Notes under the pieces: model-generated
The model's database searches: none
What the model saw: only the letters and a program-made list of their open reading frames with translations
What the model was told of the DNA's origin: nothing
Program-made: the position numbers and the translations under genes
Origin: Glandiceps talaboti
Lineage: Eukaryota; Hemichordata; Enteropneusta; Spengelidae
Assembly: GCF_964340395.1 (NCBI RefSeq)
Contig: NC_135559.1
Location: 18,666,050 to 18,730,049 of the forward strand
Reading direction: 5' to 3'
DNA length: 64,000 nucleotides
Part shown: positions 1-12,808 of the stretch, piece by piece
How the letters are laid out: every line of letters begins with the position of its first letter
Numbering within the stretch: position 1 is the first letter of the stretch

Positions 1-2140
1 TATGCATAAATTGGCACACACTGAGTTTATACACTTTTCACTCAAGTGCAAATACTTACATAAAACCTTGATTACAATGTAAACTAATATGATATTAATG
101 TTGGTACATGCCTTCTATGACATTACAATTATCTTCTGGCATTGTTAGAACAATTGATTTCATAGTAGGGATTCCTGAACATCTTTTGATACTTATCAAA
201 AGTTACATCATCAGTTCATAAATTATGTCTTGATACCAGGTTTGAGTTCAGTCAATTGCAAGTGATGGTTAAGTATGCTTCAGTAAGTGGACACTAGAGG
301 GCGGTATACTAATTATATAAAATGCGTCATCAGATAGTTTATATGTTATATCTTGATACCAGGTTTGAGTTCAGTCAATTGCAAGTGATGTGTATGTATG
401 CTTCAGTAAGTACAATACTGTGAGTAACTTTTGAATATGCAGCAAAAAATTAACCTCCAAAAAATGTAAACTCAGCTTGTTCCACTTTAAGCTATAATTA
501 TATTGACAATTTGGTATAACAAAATACCCCAAATTTCAACTAAAAATAATCCTTTCCTACCTAAATTTCAGTCCAGAAAATATTAGACAGAATTTGTATA
601 TAAATGAAACAAAATAACGAAATGTATTTATGTGTAGAAATAATATGTCGTATAAAATTGAGTTTCCAAGATTTATCATTTTAATGTTTTTGTTTATTTT
701 TTAATGTAAATAATATTGGTTTGATAAAGAGTATCATTAACTTTTGTGACGACTTCTTTTTGCAGACATTTTTGAGTTAATATAAGACTAAATATATAAA
801 TGAAACTGTACTATTTTTTATTGTAAATATAGTCGGCATTATGTTCAGTATCTTACATATATAAAAAAATTCTGTTACTGTATAAATTACTTTATGTACT
901 TCTGACTAACTAAAATGTATTCATATCTTATTGAATGTTATCTACAGAGAGAAGGTTTTTATGACAATTTCTAAATAAAATATGCTACCACTATGAGTAC
1001 ATATGGATATTGTATGATTGGATGTGAATTTGATTGGCAACTTAGGAGGGACTAATCAACCTTTTATATTTGCCAGGAGTAGCTCCCAGCATTTTTTATA
1101 CAGACATATTCCACAAATATGCCTATCAACAAGACCACACCCATAGCAACAGTCAAATTATGGCTAAAGAGCAAAAGGAGTAATTAGGAAAGAAGATAAA
1201 TATTCAAAAGATGACATATAGACACCTAACAACTATGAAACTGTACACTGTACTAAAATGATGGTGTATGTTGTATGGGTGACAGCAAGGATATTTTGGC
1301 ATGTGGATACATATTGTAAAGAAATTATCGCCAACTTTACAGTTGTGTTACAATGCCACTGTCGCCACTTTATTGTCAGATGTTCGACGGTTGACCACGA
1401 ACTTGCATTGAATGCAACCTACATGTACATCTGCCTGAGATGCCCACTAACCCTTATACAGCCATTTAGCACTGTACTGGCAATGATGTCATGGTTTGGA
1501 TGATTTGATTGGTGAATAAACTATTAGGATATCACGATTGCGTTATCACCAAACTGCTGAAATGCACGTTAGCACAGACCACTCAGGTGGTATGAGGTGT
1601 CGGTTACCACGTTGATATACAAATAAACAAAGTACCTGGCTGCCATGAAGAGTTTGCTGTAAATCTAGATTTATTATCAATTACATTCCTGATAACGTAA
1701 TCAAACGCATGAGGCCAAACGATATTAAACATATTTATCAACGCCATATACTTGATGTTTCCATGTCCCACTGTAGCTAAAGAGCGCCGTTTGTCATTAC
1801 GGTCTCATTGCAGGCCATAACACCAAGGAACAGGCCCATGACCCATCGATATTCCTCATAATGATCCATTGTTTGCGTACCTGCACAGTTAACGTTGTCA
1901 ATGGATACTAGATACAGGATATGAAATTATGGTGTGGGGAGTTGTGTTTATCAAGAGATATTTAATTATATCATTTTTATCAATGTGTCATTGTGATGCC
2001 CATCGTTATCCCTCATAATAACCCATTGTTTGCGTACCTGTACTGTTACCAAATCATAACTCGGTCATCATGGAGTTAGTCAGTCACTCAGTACACAGTT
2101 CATACACTTAAACAATTCATTTAAGTGAAATAAAATTCCC
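1..2140. repeat. Segmental duplication I, copy 1
   Basis: The first 80 bases recur at 5364. Colinear matches to 5364-9930 continue through ttggtataacaaaatacccc (510 and 7660), gatggtgtatgttgtatggg (1259 and 8867) and catacacttaa...aagtgaaataaaattcc (2101 and 9890). Copy 1 has one unit of the 61-bp repeat (about 110-180) and no MITE, so it shows the state before those gains. No gene was recognised; short open frames are not supported. Confidence 0.8.
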
Positions 2141-2495
2141 CCCCAAACTTGACCACCCTGCATGACAATTTATGATATGCATGATGCGATGCAAACTGTA
2201 TTTGGAAATAAGGTGTAGGAGGCCATTTCAATTTCAAACCACCCACGTTGTTGAAAGCCATAACGCATTTGAACATTGTCTTTAATACTGCAATTATACT
2301 CTCAGTACATTATTTTTTGGCCTATTATATTGTCTACATTTTAACCTATAACGAGATATTATGGCAGACACACACATTCGCCTAGCTATCGACCCGCGCA
2401 TAATTAAATACACGGTAGATAAATGAAGTGAATAATTTTGTAAATGTACAAGGAAAAAGGAAAAACAAACTGCTCCTGAGTAATTTTTAATCAAG

Positions 2496-2499
<4 letters not shown>

Positions 2500-2552
<53 letters not shown>
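2500..2552. repeat. (AG)n microsatellite, unit 1
   Basis: About 26 AG units. The same tract sits in the same place in array units 2 and 3 (10330, 14480), upstream of exon A. Confidence 0.95.
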
Positions 2553-2556
<4 letters not shown>

Positions 2557-2883
2557 TTATGACGAAGCAAGAAATTTTCAAAATGTACTGAAATTTAATT
2601 TGGTTAACATTATGAGCAAAATTTTTCGCGCCCCCCCCCTTTCGGACCATCAGAATTTTCAACCCCTTCGCCTCCCAATTTTTTGTTAGCCTATTTTCTC
2701 CTCAGCCTCCCTTCCGAGTATTCTGCTCTGCTTTTCCTTTATACGAATTTATTTGAAAAGACCAATACAGTCGATGAATTCATAACCTGTTTGTGATCAT
2801 AGACATGCACGCTGTATTCTTTTTGTACGTGCCTATTAATGTTGTTGATTCAAATTGTAGATTACATATTAAACCGATATAAG

Positions 2884-3061
2884 CTTGCACGTTTGCAAAT
2901 ATGGCGTGGATTGAGACAAGTACAGGTCTCCATTTAGTAAAGCCTTTATATGTGGATCTAAAACGTCCCCACTACGTTCACTATGGATTTATACACCCTG
3001 CTTATGAAGGAATTACTATCCCCACACTTGGAATTGTTGTCAATGTGCTGCAAAGCCGCAC
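2884..3061 (+). pseudogene. Array exon A, copy 1
   Basis: Open frame from ATG at 2901 (context aaatATGG), or from an AG acceptor at 2882-2883, to a strong donor AC|gtaagt at 3062. It encodes 53 residues beginning MAWIETSTGL, with VDLKRP, VHYGFIHP and a hydrophobic end IPTLGIVVNVLQSR. Four copies in the window all keep this frame and donor. Fourteen differences seen among them fall mostly on third codon positions (about nine), which suggests past or present coding constraint. I do not recognise the family. The G-(x)3-N pattern near the end loosely recalls helix 1 of rhodopsin-like receptors, but that is a guess. No exon B follows in this unit. Confidence 0.45.
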
Positions 3062-3656
3062 GTAAGTTTTACATTTACTTTGAACGACAGTACCGAGTAA
3101 ACATCATAGGTAGCGTACTCATGATCGTTATTCTCGTGAAATATATCACACAATCACGCTGCTGTATGTCATCTATGTACATGAAAACCTTAGACATGGC
3201 CTAAAACGTGTTACCTCGATGTACGGTGATCGGCAACTGCAATCTTGTCGGGAAATCACGGATATGTGGGTATTAAACCTTTAACCTGTGAATCACCATT
3301 CGTTACTATGACTCTACAAATCGATTTCTTACACAGGCCAAACTAACACCTATTTAACATATTGAATTTAGCCAATACGGGATTAACGATGCCGTCATGG
3401 ATAATGTAATATTGTTTCTTAAAGATTGTTGAAAGGCTGTCCACATGTGATTATAATGATTATAACGTATTTGATAGAAATGGTGATCGATATTTTTGTC
3501 AGTGCAACTCACTACAAAGTTATTAATTATATTTAAACAGAATATATTGAACAATAGTTTTCTTGAGAATATATGTTTAAGCCAACATCTGTCTTGAATA
3601 TAGGAGAAAAATGAAAAATCCCTGTTACCGCGTTAGCTGATGCTAGTTTACTACTA

Positions 3657-3658
3657 GC

Positions 3659-3753
<95 letters not shown>

Positions 3754-3775
3754 ATGAGATACGCACGCACGCAAA
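3657..3775. repeat. (CA)n passing into (CGCA)n
   Basis: About 30 CA units, then about nine GCAC units. The other array copies have only a short cacacat here (12065, 16905, 27622), so this is a local expansion. Confidence 0.95.
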
Positions 3776-3974
3776 TGAGATGCAGACCGATCTCCTGGCT
3801 TCCATTTCAAACTGTCTGACGTCAGGTGTGATATTTTTAAAGACAAACGAGACTGCTTGTCTTCCTAGAATTCTGTTCAATCCAATGCGGGGCAATTAGG
3901 GAGCCTTCAGTAATTACGAGGGGGTGGGCCGGAGGGATTTAGGGTAAAATGTTTAAGCCAACAAATATGACCCT

Positions 3975-4605
3975 CATCACAGATCTCACATCACAGTATA
4001 GTTTACAGAACACAGAGAGAGGTGGTACCAACCTACCTGTTCCATAGCAATCTCACATCACAGCGTAGTTTACAGAACACAGAGAGAGGTGGTATCAACC
4101 CACCTGTTCCATAGCAATCTCACGTCACAGTATAGTTTAAAGAACACAGAGAGGGGTGGTACCAACCCACCTGTTCCATAGCGATCTTACATCACAGTGT
4201 AGTTTACAGAACACAGAGAGGGGTGGTACCAACCCACCTGTTCCATAGTAATCTCACATCACAGCGTAGTTTACAGAACACAGAGAGAGGTGGTATCAAC
4301 CCACCTGTTCCATAGCAATCTCACATCACAGTATAGTTTAAAGAACACAGAGAGGGGTGGTACCAACCCACCTGTTCTATAGCTATCTTACATCACAGTG
4401 TAGTTTACAGAACACAGAGAGGGGTGGTACCAATCCACCTGTTAATGTTCCATAGCGATCTTACATCACAATATAGTTTACAGAACACAGAGAGAGATGG
4501 TACTAATCCACCTGTTCCATAGCGATCTTACATCACAGCATAGTTTACAGGACACAGAGAGAGGTGGTACCAACCCACCTGTTCCATAGCCATCTCACAT
4601 ATATC
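3975..4605 (+). repeat. 68-bp minisatellite, about 9 units
   Basis: Units carry atctcacatcacag, tagtttacagaacacagaga and ggtggtaccaacccacctgt. The spacing is about 68 bp with one longer unit near 4441. Variants alternate (catcacagcg / catcacagta), hinting at a two-unit period. Confidence 0.92.
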
Positions 4606-4855
4606 TTCCCCCTTCCCATCCCACCCCTTCTCATCCCAGTCATAAGGAAATCTCCCCCCTCCCAATATTTTTCACCATCTTTATATATTTTGTTCCTTCC
4701 TATATCATCTAACTTCAGGTTTGACGAAAGAGAGTATTTGCAAATTTTAAAGTTTGAGAGAAATTGTTTATTTTAAAGTTTGAGTCATTGAAATTATAAA
4801 ATTGAAAATAACAGGAATTAACAGATGAACTTTATCCAGGAAATTGTGATGCATT

Positions 4856-5165
4856 AATTACAGCTAAAATGATGTAGGCTTGGTGTTTCACTCATGCAAT
4901 ATGACATTTAATACAACTAAAATGATGTAGGCTTGGTGTTTCACTCATGTAACATGACATTTAATACACACCCTCAGATAACTTCTAATGCAAAGAAACA
5001 CTTAATGCACACAGTGGGGATGTAGAAGTAGTCAAGTTGATATGTTGATTATTAATTAGAAAATAAACAATTGCAGCCATTATGAATGAAACACCAAGCC
5101 TACTTCATTTTAGCTGTAATGTCCCACGAGTGAAACACCAAGCCGTCATCACTTTAGCTATAGAT
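4856..5165. mobile_element. Small element with doubled inverted ends
   Basis: Two direct copies of a 57-bp block (ctaaaatgatgtaggcttgg ...) at 4863-4975 are matched by two inverted copies at 5087-5160 (gaaacaccaagcc). The span between is about 110 bp. This looks like a MITE whose terminal repeats are tandemly doubled. No coding content. Confidence 0.6.
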
Positions 5166-5503
5166 AGATTATCCAATCTTTTGATAATCTTGTTTAAATA
5201 ACATAGGACAGTGAATACCAAATCATAGCCAATGTCAAGGTTTTATGAAAAGACGATTTCTTTTCTTTGTCTTATCACGTTGTCATCTCGTAATAGAGAG
5301 TATATCATGTCAAAAAAGTCTTTATGACTTTTCATGTAAATAGTTACAAATGATACAAATTCATATGCATAAATTGGCACACACTGAGTTTATACACTTT
5401 TCACTCAAGTGCAAATACTTACATAAAACCTTGATTACAATGTAAACTATTCTAATATAATATTAATGTTGCCACATGTTTTCTATAACATTACAATTGT
5501 CTT

Positions 5504-6895
5504 CTGGCATTGTCAGAACTGGTGATTGCATAGTAGGGAGTTCTTGTATATTACAGTTTGTATTCTGGCATTGTTAGAACTGGTGATTGCATAGTAGGGA
5601 GTTCTTGTATATTACAGTTTGTATTCTGGCATTGTTAGAACTGGTGATTGCATAGTAGGGAGTTCTTGTATATTACAGTTTGTATTCTGGCATTGTTAGA
5701 ACTGGTGATTGCATAGTAGGGAGTTCTTGTATATTACAGTTTGTATTCTGGCATTGTTAGAACTGGTGATTGCATAGTAGGGAGTTCTTGTATATTACAG
5801 TTTGTATTCTGGCATTGTTAGAACTGGTGATTGCATAGTAGGGAGTTCTTGTATATTACAGTTTGTATTCTGGCATTGTTAGAACTGGTGATTGCATAGT
5901 AGGGAGTTCTTGTACATTACAGTTTGTATTCTGGCATTGTTAGAACTGGTGATTGCATAGTAGGGAGTTCTTGTATACATGTATTACAATTTGTATTCTG
6001 GCATTGTTAGAACTGATGATTGCATAGTAGGGAGTTCTTGTATAGTACAATTTGTATTCTGGCATTGTTAGAACTGATGATTGCATAGTAGGGAGTTCTT
6101 GTATATTACAATTTGTATTCTGGCATTGTTAGAACTGGTGATTGCATAGTAGGGAGTTCTTGTATATTACAATTTGTATTCTGGCATTGTTAGAACTGTT
6201 GATTGCATAGTAGGGAGTTCTTGTATATTACAGTTTGTATTCTGGCATTGTTAGAACTGGTGATTGCATAGTAGGGAGTTCTTGTATATTACAATTTGTA
6301 TTCTGGCATTGTTAGAACTGGTGATTGCATAGTAGGGAGTTCTTGTATATTACAATTTGTATTCTGGCATTGTTAGAACTGGTGATTGCATAGTAGGGAG
6401 TTCTTGTATATTACAGTTTGTATTCTGGCATTGTTAGAACTGGTGATTGCATAGTAGGGAGTTCTTGTATACATGTATTACAATTTGTATTCTGGCATTG
6501 TTAGAACTGATGATTGCATAGTAGGGAGTTCTTGTATATTACAATTTGTATTCTGGCATTGTTAGAACTGGTGATTGCATAGTAGGGAGTTCTTGTATAT
6601 TACAATTTGTATTCTGGCATTGTCAGAACTGGTGATTGCATAGTAGGGAGTTCTTGTATATTACAATTTGTATTCTGGCATTGTTAGAACTGGTGATTGC
6701 ATAGTAGGGAGTTCTTGTATATTACAGTTTGTATTCTGGCATTGTTAGAACTGGTGATTGCATAGTAGGGAGTGCTTGTATATTACAGTTTGTATTCTGG
6801 CATTGTTAGAACTGGTGATTGCATAGTAGGGAGTTCTTGTATATTACAATTGTCTTCTGGCATTGTTAGCACTGTTGATTGCATAGTAGGGATTT
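5504..6895 (+). repeat. 61-bp satellite, 23 units
   Basis: Near-identical 61-bp units with core ggcattgttagaactggtga and gattgcatagtagggagttc. Two units are about 7 bp longer (tatacatgtattac), after units 8 and 16, giving an 8-unit higher-order period. Copy 1 of the surrounding duplication has a single unit, so the array grew here. Confidence 0.95.
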
Positions 6896-6983
6896 CCTCA
6901 ACAGTTTTTGATACGTATCAAAAGTTACATCATCAGTTCATAAATCATATCTTGATACCAGATTTGAGTTCAGTCAATTGCAA

Positions 6984-7408
6984 GCGCATTCGATTTGGCC
7001 AAACATGATTGTGATTAATCTGACGTCATTTCTCAAAACGAGGTTGTAAACAAAACGCTCAATCACGATCATGATTACTTACATGTAAACATTTTTTAAA
7101 AGTTTCGCACATTTCCGATAAATTAAATAATTTTACATCGTCAAAATGCTTACAATGATAACAAATTACCAATCTGACCTAACACAATTTATTTACATAA
7201 TGTTTTCCGTCATTTCTAACTTGCCGTCAGCCACGGGCGCGCGATCCCCCTGTGATGTAACGTTGTCCGCCATCTTGTAATCACGGCAATCATGGTTCGG
7301 GGCATGATTACTATGATTACCAATCATGATTGTGATTGGTATTTATCAAACGCAAAATCATGATTGTGATTGATAAATCATGATCATGATTGTGCAAATC
7401 GAACGCGC
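6984..7408. mobile_element. MITE-like element with terminal inverted repeats
   Basis: About 425 bp that are absent at the matching place in copy 1 (near 263, caattgcaagtgatgg). The ends are inverted repeats: gcgcattcgatttg on the left, and gcgcgttcgatttg when the right end is reversed. Inside are many atcatgattgtgatt palindromic runs near both ends. No open frame of note, so a non-autonomous DNA transposon is likely. The target duplication is unclear. Confidence 0.75.
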
Positions 7409-7819
7409 CCATGGTTAAGTATGCTTCAGTAAGTGGACACTAGAGGGCGGTATACTAATTATATAAAATACGTCATCAGATAGTTTATATGTTATATCTT
7501 GATACAAGGTTTGAGTTCAGTCAATTGCAAGTGATGTGTATGTATGCTTCAGTATTAAAGTACAATACTGTGAGTAACTTTTGAATATGCAGCAAGAAAT
7601 TAACCTCCAAAAAATGTAAACTCAGCTTGTTCCACTTCAAGCTATAATTATAATGACAATTTGGTATAACAAAATACCCCAAATTTCAACTAAAAATAAT
7701 CTTTTCCTACTTAAATTTCAGTCCAGAAAATATTAGACAGAATTTGTATATAAATGAAACAAAATAACGAAATGTATTTATGTGTAGAAATGATATGTCC
7801 TATGAAATTGAGTTTTCCA

Positions 7820-8770
7820 ACAGTTATGGTTGATGTACGTATCATATTATACGAAATTTGAAGCTTGCATTTTTAAGATACAACCTAGTTACCTAAAATC
7901 ATTAATTATGCAAATTTTTCATTAAAACTAAGCTATATAAAAGATTTTATAGGACATATCCGCTTTGTTATGGTTAACGTATGTACTAAATTGTATTGAA
8001 ATTGAAGTATGCAGTCTTAAGATATAGCCTAATTACCGAAAATCATTAATTATGCAAATTATTCTTTAACACTGTAAGGTATATCAACTAACTTTATAGG
8101 ACATACACAATTTGTAATAGTTAATGTATGTACTGAATTGTATTGAAATTGAAGTATGCAGTCGTAAGATATAGCCTAATTACCAAGAATCATTAATTAT
8201 GCAAATTATTCATTAACACTGAAAGGTACACCAACAAGCTTTACAGGACATATGTGATTGTTATGGTTAACGTGTGTACTGAATTATATTGGAACTGAGT
8301 GAAGTATGTATTCTTAAGATATAGCCTAATTACCGAAAATCATTAATTATGCAAATTATTCATTAACTCTGTACGGTGCATCAACAAACTTGATAGGACA
8401 TATGTGTTTTCTTATTGTTAACGTATGTACTAAATTATGTTGAATTTGAAGTATGTATTCTTAAGATATAGCCTAATTACCAAAAATAATTAATTATGCA
8501 AATTATTCATTAACGCTGTAAGATACATCAACGTATTTTATAGGACAAATGTATGTTGTTATGTTTAACGAATATACTAAATTATATTGAAATTGAAGTA
8601 TGCAGTCTTAAGATATTGCGTAATTAGTTGATTTCATTAATATGCAAATTTCTCTAATTAAACATTAACAGATCTGGCTCAAAACCTAATCAGGTCTAGC
8701 TATTACCCTAAAGATTATATATCCCAAATTTCATTACAATTGAGCCAGCCAATTTTTAGAAAATGATGAC

Positions 8771-8801
<31 letters not shown>

Positions 8802-8865
8802 CACACACACACACAGACACACATTCCCCTTTTAATACCTCCGTACCCTTACGGGAGGTAAAAAT
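7820..8865 (+). repeat. Tandem repeat field with (ACAG)n end (family R)
   Basis: About six diverged units of roughly 130-140 bp with core cattaattatgcaaatt and tataggacatatg. The end is (ACAG)n then (AC)n and a small hairpin (cctccgtacccttacgggagg). Same family and orientation as the fields at 32140 and 52040. Confidence 0.75.
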
Positions 8866-10326
8866 GATGGTGCATATTGTATGGGTGTCAATAAGAATGA
8901 CTTCGCATGTGGATACATTTTTCAAAGAAATTATCACAAACTTTACAGTTGTGTTATAATGCCATTGTAGCTATTGCCAGATGTTTCGACCCATTTCAAC
9001 ATATTTCGTGTGATGGTTGACCACAAACTTGCATTGAATGCAACCTGCATCTGCCTGAGACGTAAATTAACCCTTATACAGCCATCAGACAGCCATAGAG
9101 CACTGTACTGGCAATGGTGACATGGTTTCGATGACTTGGTTGGTGGCTTAAGGTGAATAAACTATTAGTATATCACGATTAGATTATTTTGATATTTGAC
9201 CAAAGTGCTGAAACGGATGGTGGCATGATGTGTCTGTTACCATGTTGATATACATATACCAGTAAACAAAATACCAGGCTTCCAGCGCAACCAAATGTTT
9301 ACTGTAAATGTAGATATTATCTTATCTATGTCATTCCTGATATAATGAAACGTGTCAATATCAAACATTTATTAACGCCACATACTTGATTTTTGTCCCA
9401 TTGTAGCTAAACAACGCCATTTGACATTTCGGTCTTTACCAGACATTACTGCAGGCCATACCATTAACCTGGGACAGGACCATTACCCAACGGTATTCCT
9501 CATAATGGCATATTGTTTGCGTACTTGTACTTTTGTCAATGGAAACTAGATACAACGTATGAAATGAGGGGATGCTCATAATTGTGTGTAGTACTTGTGT
9601 CTGGGGAGTGGTGTTTATCACGAGACGATGGTTTCGTATCCCATTTTTAGCTAAACAACATCACGAGTCATTGTGATGAAGGGTTTATCAATGGGCAATT
9701 TATTGCAGGCCATAACACTAACCACAAAAGATCAATTACTTAAAACCAGTCGAGCGACAGGCCAATTTTATTCCTCATATTAAATGACATATTGTTTGCG
9801 TATCTGTATCTGGACTGTTGGAAGCCATTACTGTCATTACATTGTAGTTCATCTGTAGTACCGAACAGACAGTAACTCAGCCCAGGGTTCATACACTTAA
9901 AGTGAAATAAAATTCCAAAAAAATTCTCACCAAGGGCGGGGGACACCCCCTCCCTGGAATACTCCCACTGGTCGCCACCGAGAGCGGGCCTGTTGGCTAT
10001 CATTAGATAATTTTAGCCGTGTTGGTTGGTAGCCATCATGAGACTAGTACTTGCTATACAGGTGATAGATATTTGGAACCATAGATCCGTCTCTGAACTA
10101 TCTTATCGAGTGGAGTTTGTTCCGGCTGCAAAAGGATTATCTTATAGGCACAGTTCCATCAATAACGTTATCTCTGTTAATGTTGCTGCACTTTTTAATT
10201 GCTGATATTTAATCATGTTTATCTTATGACCTATTTAACTATCGATGCAAGATAGGCCTTGGTCCAGCTTGTCAATGTATCCTTTCTGAAGTGTATCGAT
10301 TTGACTGTTGTTTGTATAGGTAACAT

Positions 10327-10484
<158 letters not shown>

Positions 10485-11290
10485 CTAGTATGTATTAAGG
10501 CATACACAAATACATACTCATGACAATCACCCGCCTCACACTAATTAAATTTAGACAAATAACTAAGGCCTAATAAAGAAAACTGTTTGGTTCCGGTTAC
10601 CGACCCCACCTAGTTTTTCACGCCGACCCTAAACTTTTTTTTACGTGAAACCTTTGAAGTCTTGCAAAAAAATAGTGGATGGAGAAACTGACATCAACTT
10701 AAAAAAGACAATATAAATATGTTCTTCCAATCTGTAATGGCTGTACATCTGATGGGAAGAAACTAATAACACAAAAACCATATGGAAAATAACTGAAAAC
10801 CATCTGAACAAGACACTCGCATATGAAAAAAATCTTTAAAAAAAATGAAAAATCTACCTATCCAACACATTCATTCAAACATTGAGCGCAATCGGAACCA
10901 CACACAGTTTTTGTTAGGCCTTATAACGACGAAGCCGCAAGACATTTTGAATATGTATTGAGGTTTAATTTGGTCCAAATTATGAGCAAAATATTCCCTT
11001 CGGACCTTCACAATTTTCAACGCCCCTCCTCCTACGTACCCTAATTTTTTTTCGTACCCCCCATTTTCTCCTCAGCCACCCTGCCAAGTATTTTGCCCTG
11101 CTTTTCCCTTATGCAAATTTTATTTGCATGTTTAACACTAAAACCAACACAAATTGTTGTTTGAAAAGACCAATACAGTCTACGAATTCATAACCTGCTT
11201 GTGATCATAGACATGCACGCTGTATTCTTTTGTACGTGCCTATTAATGTTGTTAATTCAAATTGTAGATTACATATTAAACCGATATAAG

Positions 11291-11468
11291 CTTGCACGTT
11301 TGCAAATATGGCGTGGATTGAGACAAGTACAGGTCTCCATTTAGTAAAGCCTTTATATGTGGATCTAAAACGTCCCTACTACGTTCACTATGGATTTATA
11401 CATCCTGCGTATGAAGGAATTACTATCCCCACACTTGGAATTGTTGTCAATGTGCTGCAAAGCCGCAC
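11291..11468 (+). pseudogene. Array exon A, copy 2
   Basis: ATG at 11308, donor AC|gtaagt at 11469. It differs from copy 1 at three visible sites in the frame (one amino acid change, His to Tyr after KRP). This unit also holds the only exon B whose phase matches exon A. Confidence 0.45.
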
Positions 11469-12550
11469 GTAAGTTTTACATTTAGTTTGAACGACAGTAC
11501 CGAGTAAACATCATAGGTAGCGTACTCATGATCGCTATTCTCGTGAAATATATCACACAATCACGCTACTGTATGTCATCTATGTACATCTTAGACATGG
11601 CCTAAAACGTGTTGCCTCGATGTACGGTGATCGGCAACTGCAATCTTGTGGTGAAATCACGGATATGTGGGTATTAAACCTTTAACCTGTGAATCACCAT
11701 TCGTTACTATGACTCTACAAATCGATTTCTAACACAGGCCAAACTAACACCTATTTAACATACTAAATTTAGCCAATACGGAATTAACGATTCCGTCAGG
11801 GGTAATGTAATTTTGTTTCGTAAGAAAGATTGTTGAAAAGCTATCCACATGTGATTATAATGATTATAACGTATTTGATTGAAATGGGTGATCGACATTT
11901 TTGTCAATGCAACTCACTACAAAGTTATTAATTATTTTTAAACAGAATATATTGAACAATAGTTTCTTGAGAATAGATGTTTAAGCAAACATCTGTCTTG
12001 AATATAAGAGAAAATTGAAAAATCCCTGTCACCGCGTTAGGTGATGCTAGTTTACTACTTAACACCACACATACACACATAAATGAGATGTACACCGATC
12101 TCTTGGTGTCCATTTTGATTCTTCAGTCTTTCTAACGTCAGGTGTGATATTTTCAAAGACAAACAAAACTTTGCGCAATTGCGTCTTCTTCTGTTTCAAT
12201 TCAACTCGAGGTAATTAAGTTTGACATGTGTCGTCAAACCAGAAATGTGTTTAAGAATTAAATATAATTGAAAGTCAAAATATATTTTTTTCAAGGCTTT
12301 TATTTTTTTTATTTTTTAAAACAATTTTTCGAAAATAATTAATATCGGATCTCGGCCGAAAGAAAAATCGAAAATAATCAATATAGGATCTTGGTAACAA
12401 AAAATGTCTATCTTCGGACCACTCCATTTCAATAGCAGGGATGTGGAGTAACTGAAATGACTGAGTTCCGGTAGGCCTAACACGTTGGTCGCTGTCCACT
12501 CGCGTGGGCATTTGATTTGAATCAATTCTATGCCCATTTTGATGATACAG

Positions 12551-12692
12551 ATTTTTAAATAAGCGTTCTGTAGATAAACAGGCTTTCGTGTTCCCTGAAG
12601 AACATGTTAGTATAGGGCGCAAAGGAATACACGAGAACAAAACACCAGATCCAGACAATCTAGATGGAAATATCTTTAAAACTGACAATTAG
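12551..12692 (+). pseudogene. Array exon B, copy 2
   Basis: Behind the acceptor gatgatacag, a frame starts with one base, then FLNKRSVDKQAFVFPEEH and on to NIFKTDN and TAG at 12690. Joined to exon A copy 2 (which ends with two bases) the split codon becomes Thr and the frame stays open, giving a predicted two-exon product of about 100 residues. Copies 3 and 4 have one more T after the acceptor and would shift. Differences between B copies are not biased to third positions, so coding is less sure than for A. Confidence 0.35.
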
Positions 12693-12755
12693 TTAAATGT
12701 AGCGATGCAGCTTGTAAAACCGAATATTGAGTATAACAACTTGACATTTCAAAAG

Positions 12756-12808
12756 CTAGATGGTGTTCGGATGGCAGAGCCTCGTTCCTGGCCGCTGTCA
12801 CAGCTCAG
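12756..12808 (+). pseudogene. Array exon C, copy 2
   Basis: 53 nt, donor CTCAG|gtgtgtcc; acceptor weakened here (tttcaaaag against tttcaatag elsewhere). In the phase 1-0 frame it reads RWCSDGRASFLAAVTAQ. Its end phase fits exon D. Confidence 0.38.

Larger units (their letters stand above)
5364..9930. repeat. Segmental duplication I, copy 2 (expanded)
   Basis: Same order of blocks as 1-2140, enlarged by the 61-bp satellite, the 6984-7408 MITE and the family R repeat field. Substitutions and indels are common between copies, so the duplication is not recent. Confidence 0.8.

Noticed and set aside
2983-3204. Plus-strand frame starting MDLYTLL (also 16227-16442)
   Set aside because: It overlaps exon A in another frame and runs across the exon A donor into intron-like DNA; the differences between copies fit the exon A frame better.
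3533-3895. Minus-strand frame rich in Val-Cys
   Set aside because: It spans the (CA)n/(GCAC)n tract; sister units lack the tract and the frame.
5504-6895. CRISPR-like array
   Set aside because: Units are head-to-tail identical 61-mers without unique spacers, in animal DNA; it is a satellite.
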